Positions 51,893 through 62,955 are shown, numbered from the stretch's first letter. The stretch: DNA of 64,000 bases from an uncultured Cohaesibacter sp. (GCF_963662805.1 NZ_OY759859.1:62001-126000); one strand, 5' to 3'. Notes: generated from the letters alone by a model not told the origin. A program made the numbers and translations.

Positions 51893-54800
51893 TTACCCCC
51901 CCTTTTGCCTTTGCAAATCGAATTGCAAGCGATGATTTTCTCCATCCAGTCGCAAGCTTACGCTGTTGTGAAACGCCGGATACGGTTTGCCATCTAGAGT
52001 AGCGGTCGATCTGCCCTCTCTCTCTACATAAGTCTGCGAAACGGCAATGTCATAGTCGGTCTCATCAACTCTTACACGCAACTCAAAGCCCCGCCAGTTT
52101 CTCGGAATGCAGGGAGCGATAGTCAGTGTTTTTCCTTCGCGTCTCAAGCCAAGAATACCAGAGATGCCTGCCTGATACATCCAGCCGGCCGATCCAGTGT
52201 ACCAGGTCCATCCTCCTCGTCCGACATGGGGTGCGACAGAATAGACATCTGCAGCAATCACATAGGGTTCCACCTTGTATCGCTCTGTTGCCTCTGGTGT
52301 TAGCGCATGATTGATGGGATTTACCAAAGCCAAAAGTGAGTGGGACTTTTCGCCCTCATCCAGCTGTGCAAAAGCAAGGATCGCCCACATCGCCGCATGG
52401 GTATATTGGCCGCCATTCTCTCGTAACCCCGGCGGGTAGCCCTTGATGTAACCAGGATCGCTGGCAGATTGATCGAAAGGCGGCGTGAACAGCAGCGCCA
52501 ACCCCTCGTCCCTGAGAACAAGATGTTGTTCAAGGGAATGCATGGCCACTCGCGCACGATCCCCATCTGCCGCTCCAGATAAGACAGCCCATGATTGGGC
52601 GATGGAATCGATTTTACATTCTTCACTAGCAGCAGATCCCAGCCAAACACCGCTATCAAAGGTTGCTCGGCGATACCACTCCCCATCCCACGCAATATTT
52701 TCAAGAGCCGTTAGCAAGGAGGTTGCATGCGAGGTCCAGAGTTTGGCCCGTTCTGGATCTCGTTGTTGGGCAATCGGAACGAAAAGATAAATGCTCCGCA
52801 AAAGCAGCCAACTGAGCCAGACGCTTGTTCCCTTACCTGCTTCACCAACACGGTTCATGCCGTCATTCCAGTCGCCAGTGCCGATCAGCGGCAACCCGTT
52901 TTCTCCCGTCAAAGCCAGACACAAATCCAGCGCACGGGCGCAATGCTCAAACAGGCTTCCTGTTTCGTCGGAAATTTCCGGTACGAAGAAGGCGTCATGG
53001 GTCCCTGCTGCCAACAGAGGACCATCCAGAAACGGCACTTCTTCATCGAGAATGGCCTCATCCCCGGTTTGGACAATGTAGGTTGCCGTGGCAAAGGCCA
53101 GCCACACCCGGTCATCGGAAATATGCGTTCGGACCCCTTGCCCCGAATGGGGGAGCCACCAATGCTGAACATCGCCTTCCACGAACTGCCGCCCAGCAGC
53201 AAGGAGAAGGTGCTTTCGTGTTTCCTCCGGTTGAGAGAAGGTCAGTGCGATGTGGTCCTGCATCTGGTCTCGGAACCCATAGGCTCCACTTGCCTGATAA
53301 AATCCCGAGCGCGCCCAGATGCGGCAGACCTGCGTCTGATAGAGGAGCCAACCATTGAGCATGATGTCCATGGCTCGATCGGGGGTTTTAACCTGCACCG
53401 CTCCCAGACTATCCTTCCAATACCGTTGAACCTCATTAAGACAGGCATCGATATCACTAGCGCGGTATCGCGTGATAATTTCACGGGCGTTCTCCCTGGT
53501 GCGGCTTTGCCCAAAAAGGGAGACAAAATCGTGGCTTTCGCCCGGTTTCAGCACGACGGAGATGCGCTGTGCTGCGCACGGATCAAGGCAGGCCCCCATG
53601 GCACCAGAAAGTGCGTTTTTTCTTCTCATGGCTTCCGGATGGGCAAGGCTGCTGTTTCGTCCGATAAAGCCGGTTCGGTCGGCCGTCCATTCCTGCTGAA
53701 GACCGTTAAAATCGGCAAATGCAACCCTGTCGGGGAAGGCTGTATTCCACGGTTTGGTTGCAAACAGAGCGCCGGTTTCTTCATCTCGCTCGTTTAGAAT
53801 GAAAGGCTCGGACTTGGCTCGGGATGAGCCCAGAACCCAGTCGTTATAGAGGGTGACGGACAAGTGCCGCCTTCGGTTGGACCTGTTGGTCAATGTTAAC
53901 TTGGAAATCCTGATCGGATCTGACAGAGGAACGAATTGCACCAGATTGGAATGGATCCCTCCGGCGGCATGCTCGAACCTGCTGTAGCCGAACCCGTGGC
54001 GCGTTATGTAGGTGCCTTTGTCACGAATGGGCTGAGCCGTTGGACACCAAACCGCACCATTCTCCTCATCGCGGATATAAACTGCCTCACCCGCAGGATC
54101 AGCCACAGGATCATTGGACCATGGCGTTAACTGGTTCTCGCGGCTATTCTCTGCCCAGCAATATCCACTACCAGTCTCCGATACCTGGAAGCCGAAATGT
54201 GGATTGGCAATCACATTGATCCATGGTGCAGGCGTTTTGTCGCCATCCTTCAGGGTGATGACATACTCTGTACCGTCTTTGTCAAAGCCTCCAATGCCGT
54301 TGAAAAACTCCAGATCTGTTGGCTGCGGTAAGAGGTCTTGCTCAGAGATCGTCACAGGAGTAAGAGATGCATTGTCAAAGTTTGTCGTTGATGACGATTG
54401 GTCCGATTGGAAAATGCGGCCCAATTGCTCCGAGAGAGACCCGTGATTGGCTACAAGCGACGCGCGCGCGACAGAAATCAGGAGGGATTTCGCTTCCAAA
54501 CTGATCTGGTCTGAGCGTAGAAGCAAGACAGATCCTTGTTCATTTTCATTGCGGATCTGAGACGATCTCATCGCAGTTTGTATTGCGGACTGCAAGTCCT
54601 GAATATAGCTGGTTGAAAGATCGTTCAATATGATGAGATCAATATGAAGCCCTTTCATACGCCAATAGGCATAAGCACGCAGTAGCTGTCTCACCAATGG
54701 CATACCATCCAGATCCGATATTCGTAAAAGGACAATGGGAAGGTCTCCGGAAATTGACAAAGGCCACAGAGCTGATTGGCGACCTGCCCCGCTGGCGACC

Positions 54801-57800
54801 ACTGAAGCAGACGCACGAAATCGGGAATCGGAATAGAGAAGTGCCGAGGCCAAACTCTGGAAATCTGCCGCTTCACTTGAAGATACGTTCAGGTGACGCA
54901 ATTGCACCTGCGCCTGTGTCCAGGACAGGGTTTTTGCACGATCATAGGAATTGTGGTCATGATGCTTATCAAGCAAATTCATCAACTCGGAACGAGATGC
55001 TGCCACCAGCGTCCAAAAAGTGACGCGCAATGTTTCGCCGGGAGCGATATTGACCCGATGCCTTAGGGAAAAGATCGGATCCAGGACAGTACCTGTTGTA
55101 TTGGATAGCGAAGCCTTGTCGTTTAAAGCCTTCGCGTTGGCAAGCGAGCGATTGCGCCCCAAAAACTTCAGTCTGTCCGTTTCATATTGTGGCTCTTGAG
55201 CTATTTCCCCTTCTACAATAGCAAAATGACAGACCCAGATTTCAGGATCATCTGGTGAACGACGACGACGATTTGCCAAAAGCCCCCCAAATTCGGGTAG
55301 ATACTCCGTTTCAACAAACATCTTGGAAAAGACCGGATGAGCGGCATCCGATACCGGGGATGCAAGAACCAACTCACTATAGGATGTTAACTCAATATGA
55401 CGAGATCTCAATCCCGTGTTGGAGAGTGTTATCCGTCGAACCTCACCATCATCTTCGCCTGAAACCAGAACATCCAAACGATAGGTGAGTAGTCCGTTGC
55501 GGCAAGAATACTCTCCATAATCCTCTGCAAAGATCACTTGCTGTTGTTTCAGGTCTCGTTTGACCAAATGGCCGGCAGGAGACCAAACAGAACCGGAATC
55601 GACATCTTTGAGGAAGATGAAAGAACCGAAGTTTTCGCGTGTTGAATCCTCACTCCAGCGTGTAATGGCAATCTCACCCCACCGGCTGTAACCAGCGCCA
55701 CGCGCTGTCAACATCACGCTGTAGCTGCCATTTGAGAGCAAATGGGTAATTGGTGCCCCAATCAGTGGGTACTTGAAGCACCGGATTGTGGGCTCGTTGG
55801 ATATGGCTTCTTCGGTTGAGGCTTTCACTTCTTCAGCGCCGGGATGGACCAACGACACATAACGCGGTCTGCGTTCTTGTAGCAAAAGCTCGCTGGCCAT
55901 GATGAGTGGATCACTGTGAAAACGGGATCGCATGAGCCCATCATGCATAACGTTGGCGATGGCAACAATGGTCATGCCCTGATGATGGGCCATCACGTTG
56001 CGGACGATTGCCACTTTCTGGCCGTCGGGCAATCGGGATTGCGTAAAATCCAGGGCCTCGTAAAATCCGTAAGGTCCGCATCCTCCCATATCAGCTATCC
56101 GATCATAGTTGATCGAGGCATTGCGGGCGTCGAACATCGCAGCCAACCCCGTCGCATAGGGTGCAATCACACGGTTCTCAGAAAGCCCGCGCTTCAATCC
56201 CAAACCGGGAACCCCAAAATTGGAATATTGATAGGTGAACTCGATATCCCGGGCGTTAAACGCAGATTCAGAGATGCCCCAAGGTAGGTTCAGCTTTCTG
56301 CCATAGCCTTGCTGAAGCGCTACAATGCGGTGATTGGTGTCATTGAGAAGGCTGTCCGCAGGAGCCTGCATCACCAAGGAAGGCATCAGATATTCAAACA
56401 TGGACCCTGACCAGGAAATGAGGGCAGCCCCGTTTTTGACTGGTGTTAGTTGTCGACCAAGTCTGAACCAGTGGCGTGTTGGAATATCCCCTTTTGCTAT
56501 GGCTACAAAGCTCGCCAGATTGGCTTCTGAGGCGAGAAGATCATAGCAATTCTCATCAAGCTTGTTCTCGGCACGAGCATAACCGATGGAGAGCAGCTTC
56601 CGCTTTTGGACAAAGAGGAATGAGAAATCCATAGCCAAAGCCATGGCTCGCGCTTCATCAGCCAGAGCGTCCAAGCGGAGGCTCAAATGATCCCGTACCT
56701 CTGGCGAGGCGGAATGATCCCTTTCAAACTCGCGGATTCTGTTTGCAAGTGCTGTGGTCCAGTAGACCAGGTCCGGCATACGGTCTTTTTCCGGGATGAC
56801 GGAAAGCTCGTTTGCCAGGACGACCGATTTTCTGGCAATGCGACCCAATCTTGGCGCGATTACCTCTAGGCCCTGATCTCCATTCAGCCCGGACTTGAGT
56901 TCTTCATAGAGCAGGCCAAGGCGTTGGGTGCTGGCAGACTTGACCATGACGGTCTCAAAGGCCTCAAGCGCCAGCATGAGCGTGTCGTTCATTCCCATTC
57001 GCACTGTGGCTATGGGTAAGTCGGCTCTCCATTCAGCACATGCTTTTGACAGAGCGATCAGGTGACCAGCAAGGTTGCCGCTATCCACCGTGGAGACATA
57101 AGCCGGTTCGAGAACCTTTAAGTTGGTTGTGTCATACCAATTAAAGAAATGACCGCGGAACCGCTCCATGCGGCGCAGGGTTTCAAAGCATGCCTCCAGC
57201 CGTTCAATCGTCTCGCTTTTTCCCGCCCATCCGAAATCATATGCTGCGCTGGCAGATAGAAGATAAAGCCCGATATTGGTCGGAGATGTCCTGTGTGCAA
57301 TGACAGGTTTGGGATCTTCCTGAAAATTGTCAGGAGGAAGCATATTGTCAGCGGGAGTGACGAATCGTTCGAAATAGCGCCAAGTGCGGCGGGCTATAGT
57401 GCGAAGACGCTCTTTCTCACTCGGAGATAATTCGGGGTTCTTTGCCTTGTCGGATGTACGGCTAATCTGAAAAGCAAAGAGAGGAGCGATAAGCCAAAGA
57501 CAGGCAAAGACTCCCGTGATCAGCAACGACTGAAGTGACAAAACCGCCAGTCCAGTGATCATCACAAGGCCCAACACGGTTCCGCCGATCATTAGTCGGT
57601 AAAACCCCGAAAGCTTCAGTTCACACGCAAGCTCTGCCTGAGCCGCCGTAACCCACTGCAGCATATGGCTGTGAGTCACATAGAGCCTCGTGACTGATTT
57701 TATGATAGCGCGTCCCATGATCGCAGCCTGATGAGGCAGGAAGACGAGCGACAATATGGTCTTGATTGCCGCGGCGTTGAATTCCGCCCCCAGCATTCGG

Positions 57801-60400
57801 AAATGGCTATTGATGCGTATACCCATATTCCTGGGAATAACGGCAAAGAAGCAAGAAACAAATTCGGGAATAGCCATGGCACAGAGAACGAAACACGTAC
57901 CCAACAGCGCCGACGTAAAAGGCAACATCCAAACGAGCCCGAGGCAGGCTAACAAGGTGGGGGCAACAAGGGATCGCCTCAAATTGTCGAGAATTTTTGC
58001 AAAACCAATCGGATCTACAGACTTAATGTGGCTGTGCCATGCCAATATCCATGGGAGCAATTGCCAATCGCCCCGGGCCCAGCGGTCTTGGCGTTTGCAT
58101 GCCGCATCGTAGCGAGAGGGAAAATCGTCGATGACTTCAATGTCTGAAACCAGACCTGAACGAACGAATATCCCTTCGAGCAGATCGTGGCTGAGGACAG
58201 TATTTTCCGGAATGCGATTGGCCAGAGCTGCCTCAAAGGCATCAACGTCATAAATTCCCTTGCCGGTATATGAACCCTCACCAAATAGATCCTGGTAGAC
58301 ATCGGAAATGGCAGAAGAGTAAGGGTCTATGCCACCGGGTGAAGAAAAGACCCTGTGAAAAAGAGTATTCTTCCCCTTGGCTGTCAACGTAGGGGTTACT
58401 CGTGGCTGGAGAATACCGTAGCCGTGAATAATGCGTTGTGTCTCTTTGTCGAAAATCGGGCGATTGAGGGGATGAGCCATTTTGCCGATTAGCTTGCGGG
58501 CGGCATCCCTTGGCAATCGGGTGTCAGCATCCATCGTGATTACATAGCGAACTTGGTCTGGCACCCATGGAATAGTGCCATCGAGAGCGTTGAAAGTGGT
58601 GTCCTTTGCCCCTCGCAGCAATTGATTGAGCTCTTGCAGCTTTCCGCGCTTGCGCTCCCAGCCCATCCATTTGCCCTCAGAAGCATTAAACTGTCGATCT
58701 CGAACAAGAAGAAGAAAACGCTTGCCTGCTACGCCTGCTCCATAACGTTTATTCAATTGCTCGATTGCCGTTTCGCCATCTGCGATCATAGCATCTTCTT
58801 CAGCGAGGAACTTCTGGTCTGCATCCATACGATCGAGCAGCAATGCAAATGTGAGATCGTCTTCCGGGCCGGACAGATAATGGATTTCGAGGTGTTCGAT
58901 CTGCCTGAGGAGCTCTTCCGAATTGCTCAGCATGGTCGGGACGACCACCATGGTTCGCGAGTCTGTGGAGACGCCGTGATCAAACTCCATGCTGGGCAGG
59001 ATCACCGCGCCAAAGCTCCAGGTCACGAACCGGTTTACGAATGCTGTCGAAACCTCCGTTGCGGGAATGAAGCCGGCCAAACAAAGCAGAATCCCGACTG
59101 GGATACTTGAGATATTCAAAGCCCAAATGCATGCCCATAGCATCATGAGGGCAAGACAGGAGATAAGACCGACATAGCCGCCAACGCCCAACCGTTGGCT
59201 AAAGCGCAGTATCGACAGGCGCATGGGGGGCTTGAAGTCTATTTTGGTTTCTAGCAGCGGTCGCCCATTTGAAAGCAGATAGTAACCGGGATCTGAGAGG
59301 CGGCTGTATTGCGAATCTGCACCGCCCGCGCTTGAAACCAGCGCCATGACCTGCCTCGTCACCTCGATTTCCGATATTGGCGATCTACGTGCCAGAACCT
59401 CAATCGCGTCGCGATACATGTCTCGCGTCGCGAAGTCCATCAGAGCAAAAGTTTTGCTTTTGCGCAGCTCGGCATCAACCAGATTCACGCTTTCAAACGC
59501 TTCCGACCACTCAATACCGGAAATCAGGCGCATACTGGTTATTATGTTGCGGACGGTCAGGTTGGAGGCACCAAGATTTTGCTGAGAGCGCAAGACAACT
59601 TCATCAATAGAGCAGCCTTCGCTGGATAGCCTCACTTCAAGCCAGGCCAATATGGGTATGTCATCGGTATCATGTTCACGTAGACGCTTGGCCAGCTGCG
59701 CTGCGAACCGTTCGGGCAAAGGGGCTGATGAAATCTCGGCCAGAGCGACATCAGAAGCAATTTTCTTCATCAGCACCTGATCGACGAGGGTGTCGGCCGC
59801 AATGCGGCTGTTTCGTCCGGCGACGATCTGATCTGCCAGACGTCGAAGATTTTCAATCAACACAATACGGAGCGTAATCGGAAGCGCCCAAAGTTCGCCC
59901 ATGGTAAGCGGATGGATTGTTTGATAGGCGCGAATAAATCTTAGAAATATCTCGGGATCAAAATGACTGTCTGTATGAGCAACAAAGGCCCAGGCTATGC
60001 CGAAAACGCGAGGATAGCCAGCCAAGGGTCCATCAATCAATTTGGGCAGCTGCTGGTAATAGCTTGGAGGGAGGCTGCTTTTAATGGCGCGTATCTGCTC
60101 ATCTACCAGATAATAGTTGTCGAGAAGCCATTCCGCAGCGGGAACCAAATTTTGGTGGTTTTCCAGCTCTTCAGCGTTGGAAAGATAAGCGGCATGAATC
60201 GCATTGGCATTCTCTTTGAGGCGCTTTTGCAGCGTGGGCACTCTTGGAGGGTTTGGCGAAACCACTTGTGCGACTGCGAGCGTTTTCGCATGAAGCTCTA
60301 GGCGCTCGGCGCTGAATAGCTCTTCCCTGATCGGAGAGGTATCCCTCCAAAGCCTGAAGGCTCGTCCATTTAAATTAGCAAGAAATGACAGAGGTATCAT
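51893..60400 (-). CDS. ndvB: Cyclic beta-1,2-glucan synthase (NdvB/ChvB)
   Basis: A 2835-residue giant inner-membrane enzyme that starts, elongates, cyclises and trims periplasmic cyclic beta-1,2-glucan from UDP-glucose. Membrane segments cluster near residues 430-475 and 800-1000. Between them is the glycosyltransferase domain (GT84) with VITMDADTRLPRD near residue 620 and KRQDRWARGDWQLLPW near 775. The C-terminal half holds glucoamylase-like and GH94 phosphorylase-like domains, with GTGDWNDGMNRVGE near 2510 and KGYPPGLRENGGQYTHAAMW beyond it. Full length for the family. The frame is open to 60469, but ATG 60400 has AAAGGG 6 bases upstream and begins MIPLSFLAN. Cyclic glucans matter for osmoadaptation and host interaction. 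Confidence 0.96.
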   Translation of the reverse strand: MIPLSFLANLNGRAFRLWRDTSPIREELFSAERLELHAKTLAVAQVVSPNPPRVPTLQKRLKENANAIHAAYLSNAEELENHQNLVPAAEWLLDNYYLVDEQIRAIKSSLPPSYYQQLPKLIDGPLAGYPRVFGIAWAFVAHTDSHFDPEIFLRFIRAYQTIHPLTMGELWALPITLRIVLIENLRRLADQIVAGRNSRIAADTLVDQVLMKKIASDVALAEISSAPLPERFAAQLAKRLREHDTDDIPILAWLEVRLSSEGCSIDEVVLRSQQNLGASNLTVRNIITSMRLISGIEWSEAFESVNLVDAELRKSKTFALMDFATRDMYRDAIEVLARRSPISEIEVTRQVMALVSSAGGADSQYSRLSDPGYYLLSNGRPLLETKIDFKPPMRLSILRFSQRLGVGGYVGLISCLALMMLWACIWALNISSIPVGILLCLAGFIPATEVSTAFVNRFVTWSFGAVILPSMEFDHGVSTDSRTMVVVPTMLSNSEELLRQIEHLEIHYLSGPEDDLTFALLLDRMDADQKFLAEEDAMIADGETAIEQLNKRYGAGVAGKRFLLLVRDRQFNASEGKWMGWERKRGKLQELNQLLRGAKDTTFNALDGTIPWVPDQVRYVITMDADTRLPRDAARKLIGKMAHPLNRPIFDKETQRIIHGYGILQPRVTPTLTAKGKNTLFHRVFSSPGGIDPYSSAISDVYQDLFGEGSYTGKGIYDVDAFEAALANRIPENTVLSHDLLEGIFVRSGLVSDIEVIDDFPSRYDAACKRQDRWARGDWQLLPWILAWHSHIKSVDPIGFAKILDNLRRSLVAPTLLACLGLVWMLPFTSALLGTCFVLCAMAIPEFVSCFFAVIPRNMGIRINSHFRMLGAEFNAAAIKTILSLVFLPHQAAIMGRAIIKSVTRLYVTHSHMLQWVTAAQAELACELKLSGFYRLMIGGTVLGLVMITGLAVLSLQSLLITGVFACLWLIAPLFAFQISRTSDKAKNPELSPSEKERLRTIARRTWRYFERFVTPADNMLPPDNFQEDPKPVIAHRTSPTNIGLYLLSASAAYDFGWAGKSETIERLEACFETLRRMERFRGHFFNWYDTTNLKVLEPAYVSTVDSGNLAGHLIALSKACAEWRADLPIATVRMGMNDTLMLALEAFETVMVKSASTQRLGLLYEELKSGLNGDQGLEVIAPRLGRIARKSVVLANELSVIPEKDRMPDLVYWTTALANRIREFERDHSASPEVRDHLSLRLDALADEARAMALAMDFSFLFVQKRKLLSIGYARAENKLDENCYDLLASEANLASFVAIAKGDIPTRHWFRLGRQLTPVKNGAALISWSGSMFEYLMPSLVMQAPADSLLNDTNHRIVALQQGYGRKLNLPWGISESAFNARDIEFTYQYSNFGVPGLGLKRGLSENRVIAPYATGLAAMFDARNASINYDRIADMGGCGPYGFYEALDFTQSRLPDGQKVAIVRNVMAHHQGMTIVAIANVMHDGLMRSRFHSDPLIMASELLLQERRPRYVSLVHPGAEEVKASTEEAISNEPTIRCFKYPLIGAPITHLLSNGSYSVMLTARGAGYSRWGEIAITRWSEDSTRENFGSFIFLKDVDSGSVWSPAGHLVKRDLKQQQVIFAEDYGEYSCRNGLLTYRLDVLVSGEDDGEVRRITLSNTGLRSRHIELTSYSELVLASPVSDAAHPVFSKMFVETEYLPEFGGLLANRRRRSPDDPEIWVCHFAIVEGEIAQEPQYETDRLKFLGRNRSLANAKALNDKASLSNTTGTVLDPIFSLRHRVNIAPGETLRVTFWTLVAASRSELMNLLDKHHDHNSYDRAKTLSWTQAQVQLRHLNVSSSEAADFQSLASALLYSDSRFRASASVVASGAGRQSALWPLSISGDLPIVLLRISDLDGMPLVRQLLRAYAYWRMKGLHIDLIILNDLSTSYIQDLQSAIQTAMRSSQIRNENEQGSVLLLRSDQISLEAKSLLISVARASLVANHGSLSEQLGRIFQSDQSSSTTNFDNASLTPVTISEQDLLPQPTDLEFFNGIGGFDKDGTEYVITLKDGDKTPAPWINVIANPHFGFQVSETGSGYCWAENSRENQLTPWSNDPVADPAGEAVYIRDEENGAVWCPTAQPIRDKGTYITRHGFGYSRFEHAAGGIHSNLVQFVPLSDPIRISKLTLTNRSNRRRHLSVTLYNDWVLGSSRAKSEPFILNERDEETGALFATKPWNTAFPDRVAFADFNGLQQEWTADRTGFIGRNSSLAHPEAMRRKNALSGAMGACLDPCAAQRISVVLKPGESHDFVSLFGQSRTRENAREIITRYRASDIDACLNEVQRYWKDSLGAVQVKTPDRAMDIMLNGWLLYQTQVCRIWARSGFYQASGAYGFRDQMQDHIALTFSQPEETRKHLLLAAGRQFVEGDVQHWWLPHSGQGVRTHISDDRVWLAFATATYIVQTGDEAILDEEVPFLDGPLLAAGTHDAFFVPEISDETGSLFEHCARALDLCLALTGENGLPLIGTGDWNDGMNRVGEAGKGTSVWLSWLLLRSIYLFVPIAQQRDPERAKLWTSHATSLLTALENIAWDGEWYRRATFDSGVWLGSAASEECKIDSIAQSWAVLSGAADGDRARVAMHSLEQHLVLRDEGLALLFTPPFDQSASDPGYIKGYPPGLRENGGQYTHAAMWAILAFAQLDEGEKSHSLLALVNPINHALTPEATERYKVEPYVIAADVYSVAPHVGRGGWTWYTGSAGWMYQAGISGILGLRREGKTLTIAPCIPRNWRGFELRVRVDETDYDIAVSQTYVEREGRSTATLDGKPYPAFHNSVSLRLDGENHRLQFDLQRQKGG

Positions 60401-60653
60401 TGTAACCCTTTCGCACTGTGCCACTGGTGTGACAAAGCAATGCAGAAACCTATGGCAGTAGGCAGTCATTTCGTTTTTGAAAACTAGAGGACAACAGTAT
60501 CGATCAGCTTCTTTCCATACGAACGCACAGCGTGAAGACCGGATCGCTTGCCAAAGGTTATCTATTCAAGCTATCAGCCTTTTAAAATTCGGCACTGATC
60601 AAGGTTAATGCTGCTAAGTAAGCCCAAGCATGGAAACGAGTAGTCTGGTTGGT

Positions 60654-61388
60654 CTATGTCAGCAGAGGGCCAGCCTGATCGAGGTAAGATGAGTCAAAAT
60701 CAGCAAATGCGACCAAGCGATCATAATTGTCAAAGACTACCTGTCCATCGCGAAAAGTCGCCATTCCGACTTCTCGTAACTGTCTCAAGACTCGATTGAC
60801 ATGCACTGCACTCAGGCCCAGCGCGTCGGCAAGAAGGGGCTGAGTGAGCGGGCAGGTAAAGCCGGTTTTGCTGCCAGCTCCGATGAGAGAAAGGCGGGCA
60901 CCTAGCTCAAGAAGAAAATGGGCCATGCGCTCTGCAGGATTACGACGTCCAATATTGACCAGATGCTCGACCACCATGGCCTCATCCCTGGACAATGCCC
61001 AGAGCAAAGCCATGGCAAGCCGTGGGTGTTGAGCAAAGGTATCGAGTAGGCGAGGTATCAAGATTTCACATACTTCAACTTCTGTTACAGGCTCGATATT
61101 GTGATCAGAAGTGTGAAACAAAACACTTCTTACACCCAAAAAATCACCTGGTATCTGGAAGTCAACGATTTGTCGGGTTCCGTCAGCCTGAATTTTGTAG
61201 GAGCACACCCAGCCACTCATCAAGATGAAGGCGGCCTGATTTGTCTCGCCCTGTTGCACCAGATCCTGCCCAACTCGAATTTTTCGGCTCTGTTTGAGAA
61301 GTTGCCCAAGAATCTCGAGTTCATGTTCTGACAGCCCGATGCAAGCGCTTAGTTTCAGTGCGATTGGCGTGTTCAAAATAGTCTTCAT
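60654..61388 (-). CDS. Crp/Fnr-family regulator upstream of ndvB
   Basis: About 244 residues from ATG 61388 (frame open to 61424). A beta-roll sensor domain (AAFILMSGWVCSYKIQADG ... IPGDFLGVRSVLF) and a winged helix (LTQPLLADALGLSAVHVNRVLRQLREVG, region) are visible. It shares the general layout SGWV-YKI, GRR-ERxAxxL and QxxLADxLGLSxVHxN with the duplicated Crp/Fnr pair but is clearly distinct. No N-terminal Cys cluster. It lies 253 bases upstream of ndvB on the same strand and may regulate it. Confidence 0.9.
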   Translation of the reverse strand: MKTILNTPIALKLSACIGLSEHELEILGQLLKQSRKIRVGQDLVQQGETNQAAFILMSGWVCSYKIQADGTRQIVDFQIPGDFLGVRSVLFHTSDHNIEPVTEVEVCEILIPRLLDTFAQHPRLAMALLWALSRDEAMVVEHLVNIGRRNPAERMAHFLLELGARLSLIGAGSKTGFTCPLTQPLLADALGLSAVHVNRVLRQLREVGMATFRDGQVVFDNYDRLVAFADFDSSYLDQAGPLLT

Positions 61389-61528
61389 AGAATCACCACG
61401 CTTTTGAACTTTCGGAAGAAACAACTCAAGATGCTGATCTTGATCAGTCCATCATATCCGAATGTTTGGGAAGATAGGATGAATAAATAGTCGCCAATTC
61501 TTTGCTCATACTCTGAGGGAATGACCAC

Positions 61529-61765
61529 ATGCGAGAGATACAACTCATTGAGGGGATTGCTGCGCTCTCAATTTGCGAGTCGCTTCTTTTGGCGTTGAAT
61601 GATCAAAAGATCATGACGGAAGCTCAGATCCTTGGGGTTTTGGAAGATGCGGCAGCTGCACATGAGAATGCTATTAAAGACGCTTCTGCCCCCGAAACAC
61701 ATCAACAGATTTTTGAATTGATCAACAAAATCATTGCCGGGGGCAATTCAGTTCGCCACCGCTAG
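61529..61765 (+). CDS. Small conserved-looking helical protein
   Basis: A 78-residue soluble, acidic, helical protein (LIEGIAALSICESLLLALND, ILGVLEDAAAAHENAI). GAGGG lies about 9 bases before the ATG. The length and pattern resemble small hypothetical proteins of Hyphomicrobiales. Function unknown. It is divergent from the Crp/Fnr gene. Confidence 0.7.
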   Translation: MREIQLIEGIAALSICESLLLALNDQKIMTEAQILGVLEDAAAAHENAIKDASAPETHQQIFELINKIIAGGNSVRHR

Positions 61766-61846
61766 CTAGCGGCAAAGTAACACGACAATCTTTTTGATTC
61801 CATGATGTCGAATGCTCTTAAGCTACCTTGACCCGATGAGGACAAA

Positions 61847-62101
61847 ATGAACAATCGCATTACAACATCCATTATTCACTTCGATCATCCATTCCAATTT
61901 CCCGGGTCTGGCAAGACCCATCCTGCCGGTGACTACACGCTCATTCGAGAAGACGAGGCAATAGAAGGTATCTCTTGGATGGCATATCGCTGCAAATCGA
62001 TTTGCATCGATGTTCCGTCTATCGGCACGACCAAAGGGCAAACAGAACGGCATACCGTTGATCAGGACGAACTGACTGCCATGATTGACTGGGATGGGTG
62101 A
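61847..62101 (+). CDS. Small hypothetical protein
   Basis: An 84-residue soluble protein with a beta-like N-terminal half (SIIHFDHPFQFPGSGKTHPAGDY ... IREDEAIEGISW, region) and an acidic tail. GAGGACAAA precedes the ATG. The motif HPAGDYTL followed by E-E-x-I-E is reminiscent of short uncharacterised alphaproteobacterial proteins. No function assignable. Confidence 0.68.
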   Translation: MNNRITTSIIHFDHPFQFPGSGKTHPAGDYTLIREDEAIEGISWMAYRCKSICIDVPSIGTTKGQTERHTVDQDELTAMIDWDG

Positions 62102-62190
62102 TTTATTTGCGGTCCTTGCAGCTAATAATGAGGAATTAAGTCCGAGCTGTCTGACGCTCCAACAGGGTTACAGAAAATAAGGAGAGATTG

Positions 62191-62523
62191 ATGCATAGCA
62201 TATTAGATAAAAACCGTTTGAGACCCACTCAGACGGCACTGTCTCTTTGGGAGGACGAAGGAGGTGCGATCGAGAAAATGAGCAATATGGACATATGTGC
62301 TCGGCACTCTGGGGCCGAGGGATCACGGGACAAAGACAGTGCCATTTCCAAGCCTCCCTCAGAAATAGACAAGGATATGGAAACGAAGAATAGCACGACG
62401 TGTACGGCTGCCCAGATGATGTACAGATCGGAAGAAGGATCGCCAAAAGAAACCTCAGACCAGCCTCTTACAACCCCCAATGAAGAGAGAGGCTTTTTCA
62501 GCCGCAGCTCATCATGGGCTTAG
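62191..62523 (+). CDS. Small hydrophilic protein of unknown function
   Basis: A 110-residue low-complexity, charged, Ser/Thr-rich frame with no membrane segment. ATG 62191 has a good AAGGAGAG site 6 bases upstream, the main reason for accepting it. Its 3' end overlaps the next gene by 10 bases. It could be non-functional; no family recognised. Confidence 0.45.
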   Translation: MHSILDKNRLRPTQTALSLWEDEGGAIEKMSNMDICARHSGAEGSRDKDSAISKPPSEIDKDMETKNSTTCTAAQMMYRSEEGSPKETSDQPLTTPNEERGFFSRSSSWA

Positions 62524-62780
62524 TCTTTCCAAACCAGACCTGCAACGTTGACGAGGATACAGGGATCATACGATTTTCCGGATATGATGGTCTCATGGAA
62601 ATCCGCTTTTCCATGACGTTTGAAACACTTGATCATCTTATGAAGGCCCATGACGAAGAGAGACAACCCCATAGGCAAGCCTTTGAAAATCTGAGATCTC
62701 GCATTCAGAATACCGCGATGCGCGCTTATAGTAGGACCAGGAAATCTTTCTACAGATTAGGACTAGATTCGAACTTCTAG
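62514..62780 (+). CDS. DUF1488-like protein
   Basis: An 88-residue protein with the DUF1488 pattern: an N-terminal FPNQT, then GIIRFSGYDGLMEIRFSMTFETLDHL. DUF1488 proteins are short, uncharacterised and frequent in rhizobia. The C-terminus is basic and helical (RSRIQNTAMRAYSRTRKSFY). It overlaps the preceding frame by 10 bases. Confidence 0.75.
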   Translation: MGLVFPNQTCNVDEDTGIIRFSGYDGLMEIRFSMTFETLDHLMKAHDEERQPHRQAFENLRSRIQNTAMRAYSRTRKSFYRLGLDSNF

Positions 62781-62955
62781 ACCCGTGTTCAGCTCTTTCG
62801 CATTAAAGCTCGATAGGAGGCGAGGTCGCGGCTGGCAAGGGAGCTTGCCAAGCTAAAAATAGTCTAGAGAGGTTAACCTTGATCAGTACCTGTTTTGCAA
62901 AGGCGAAGTAACCTGCTCATAGAAAAGCGGTGCTTTGACCGCAGGAGAACCTGAC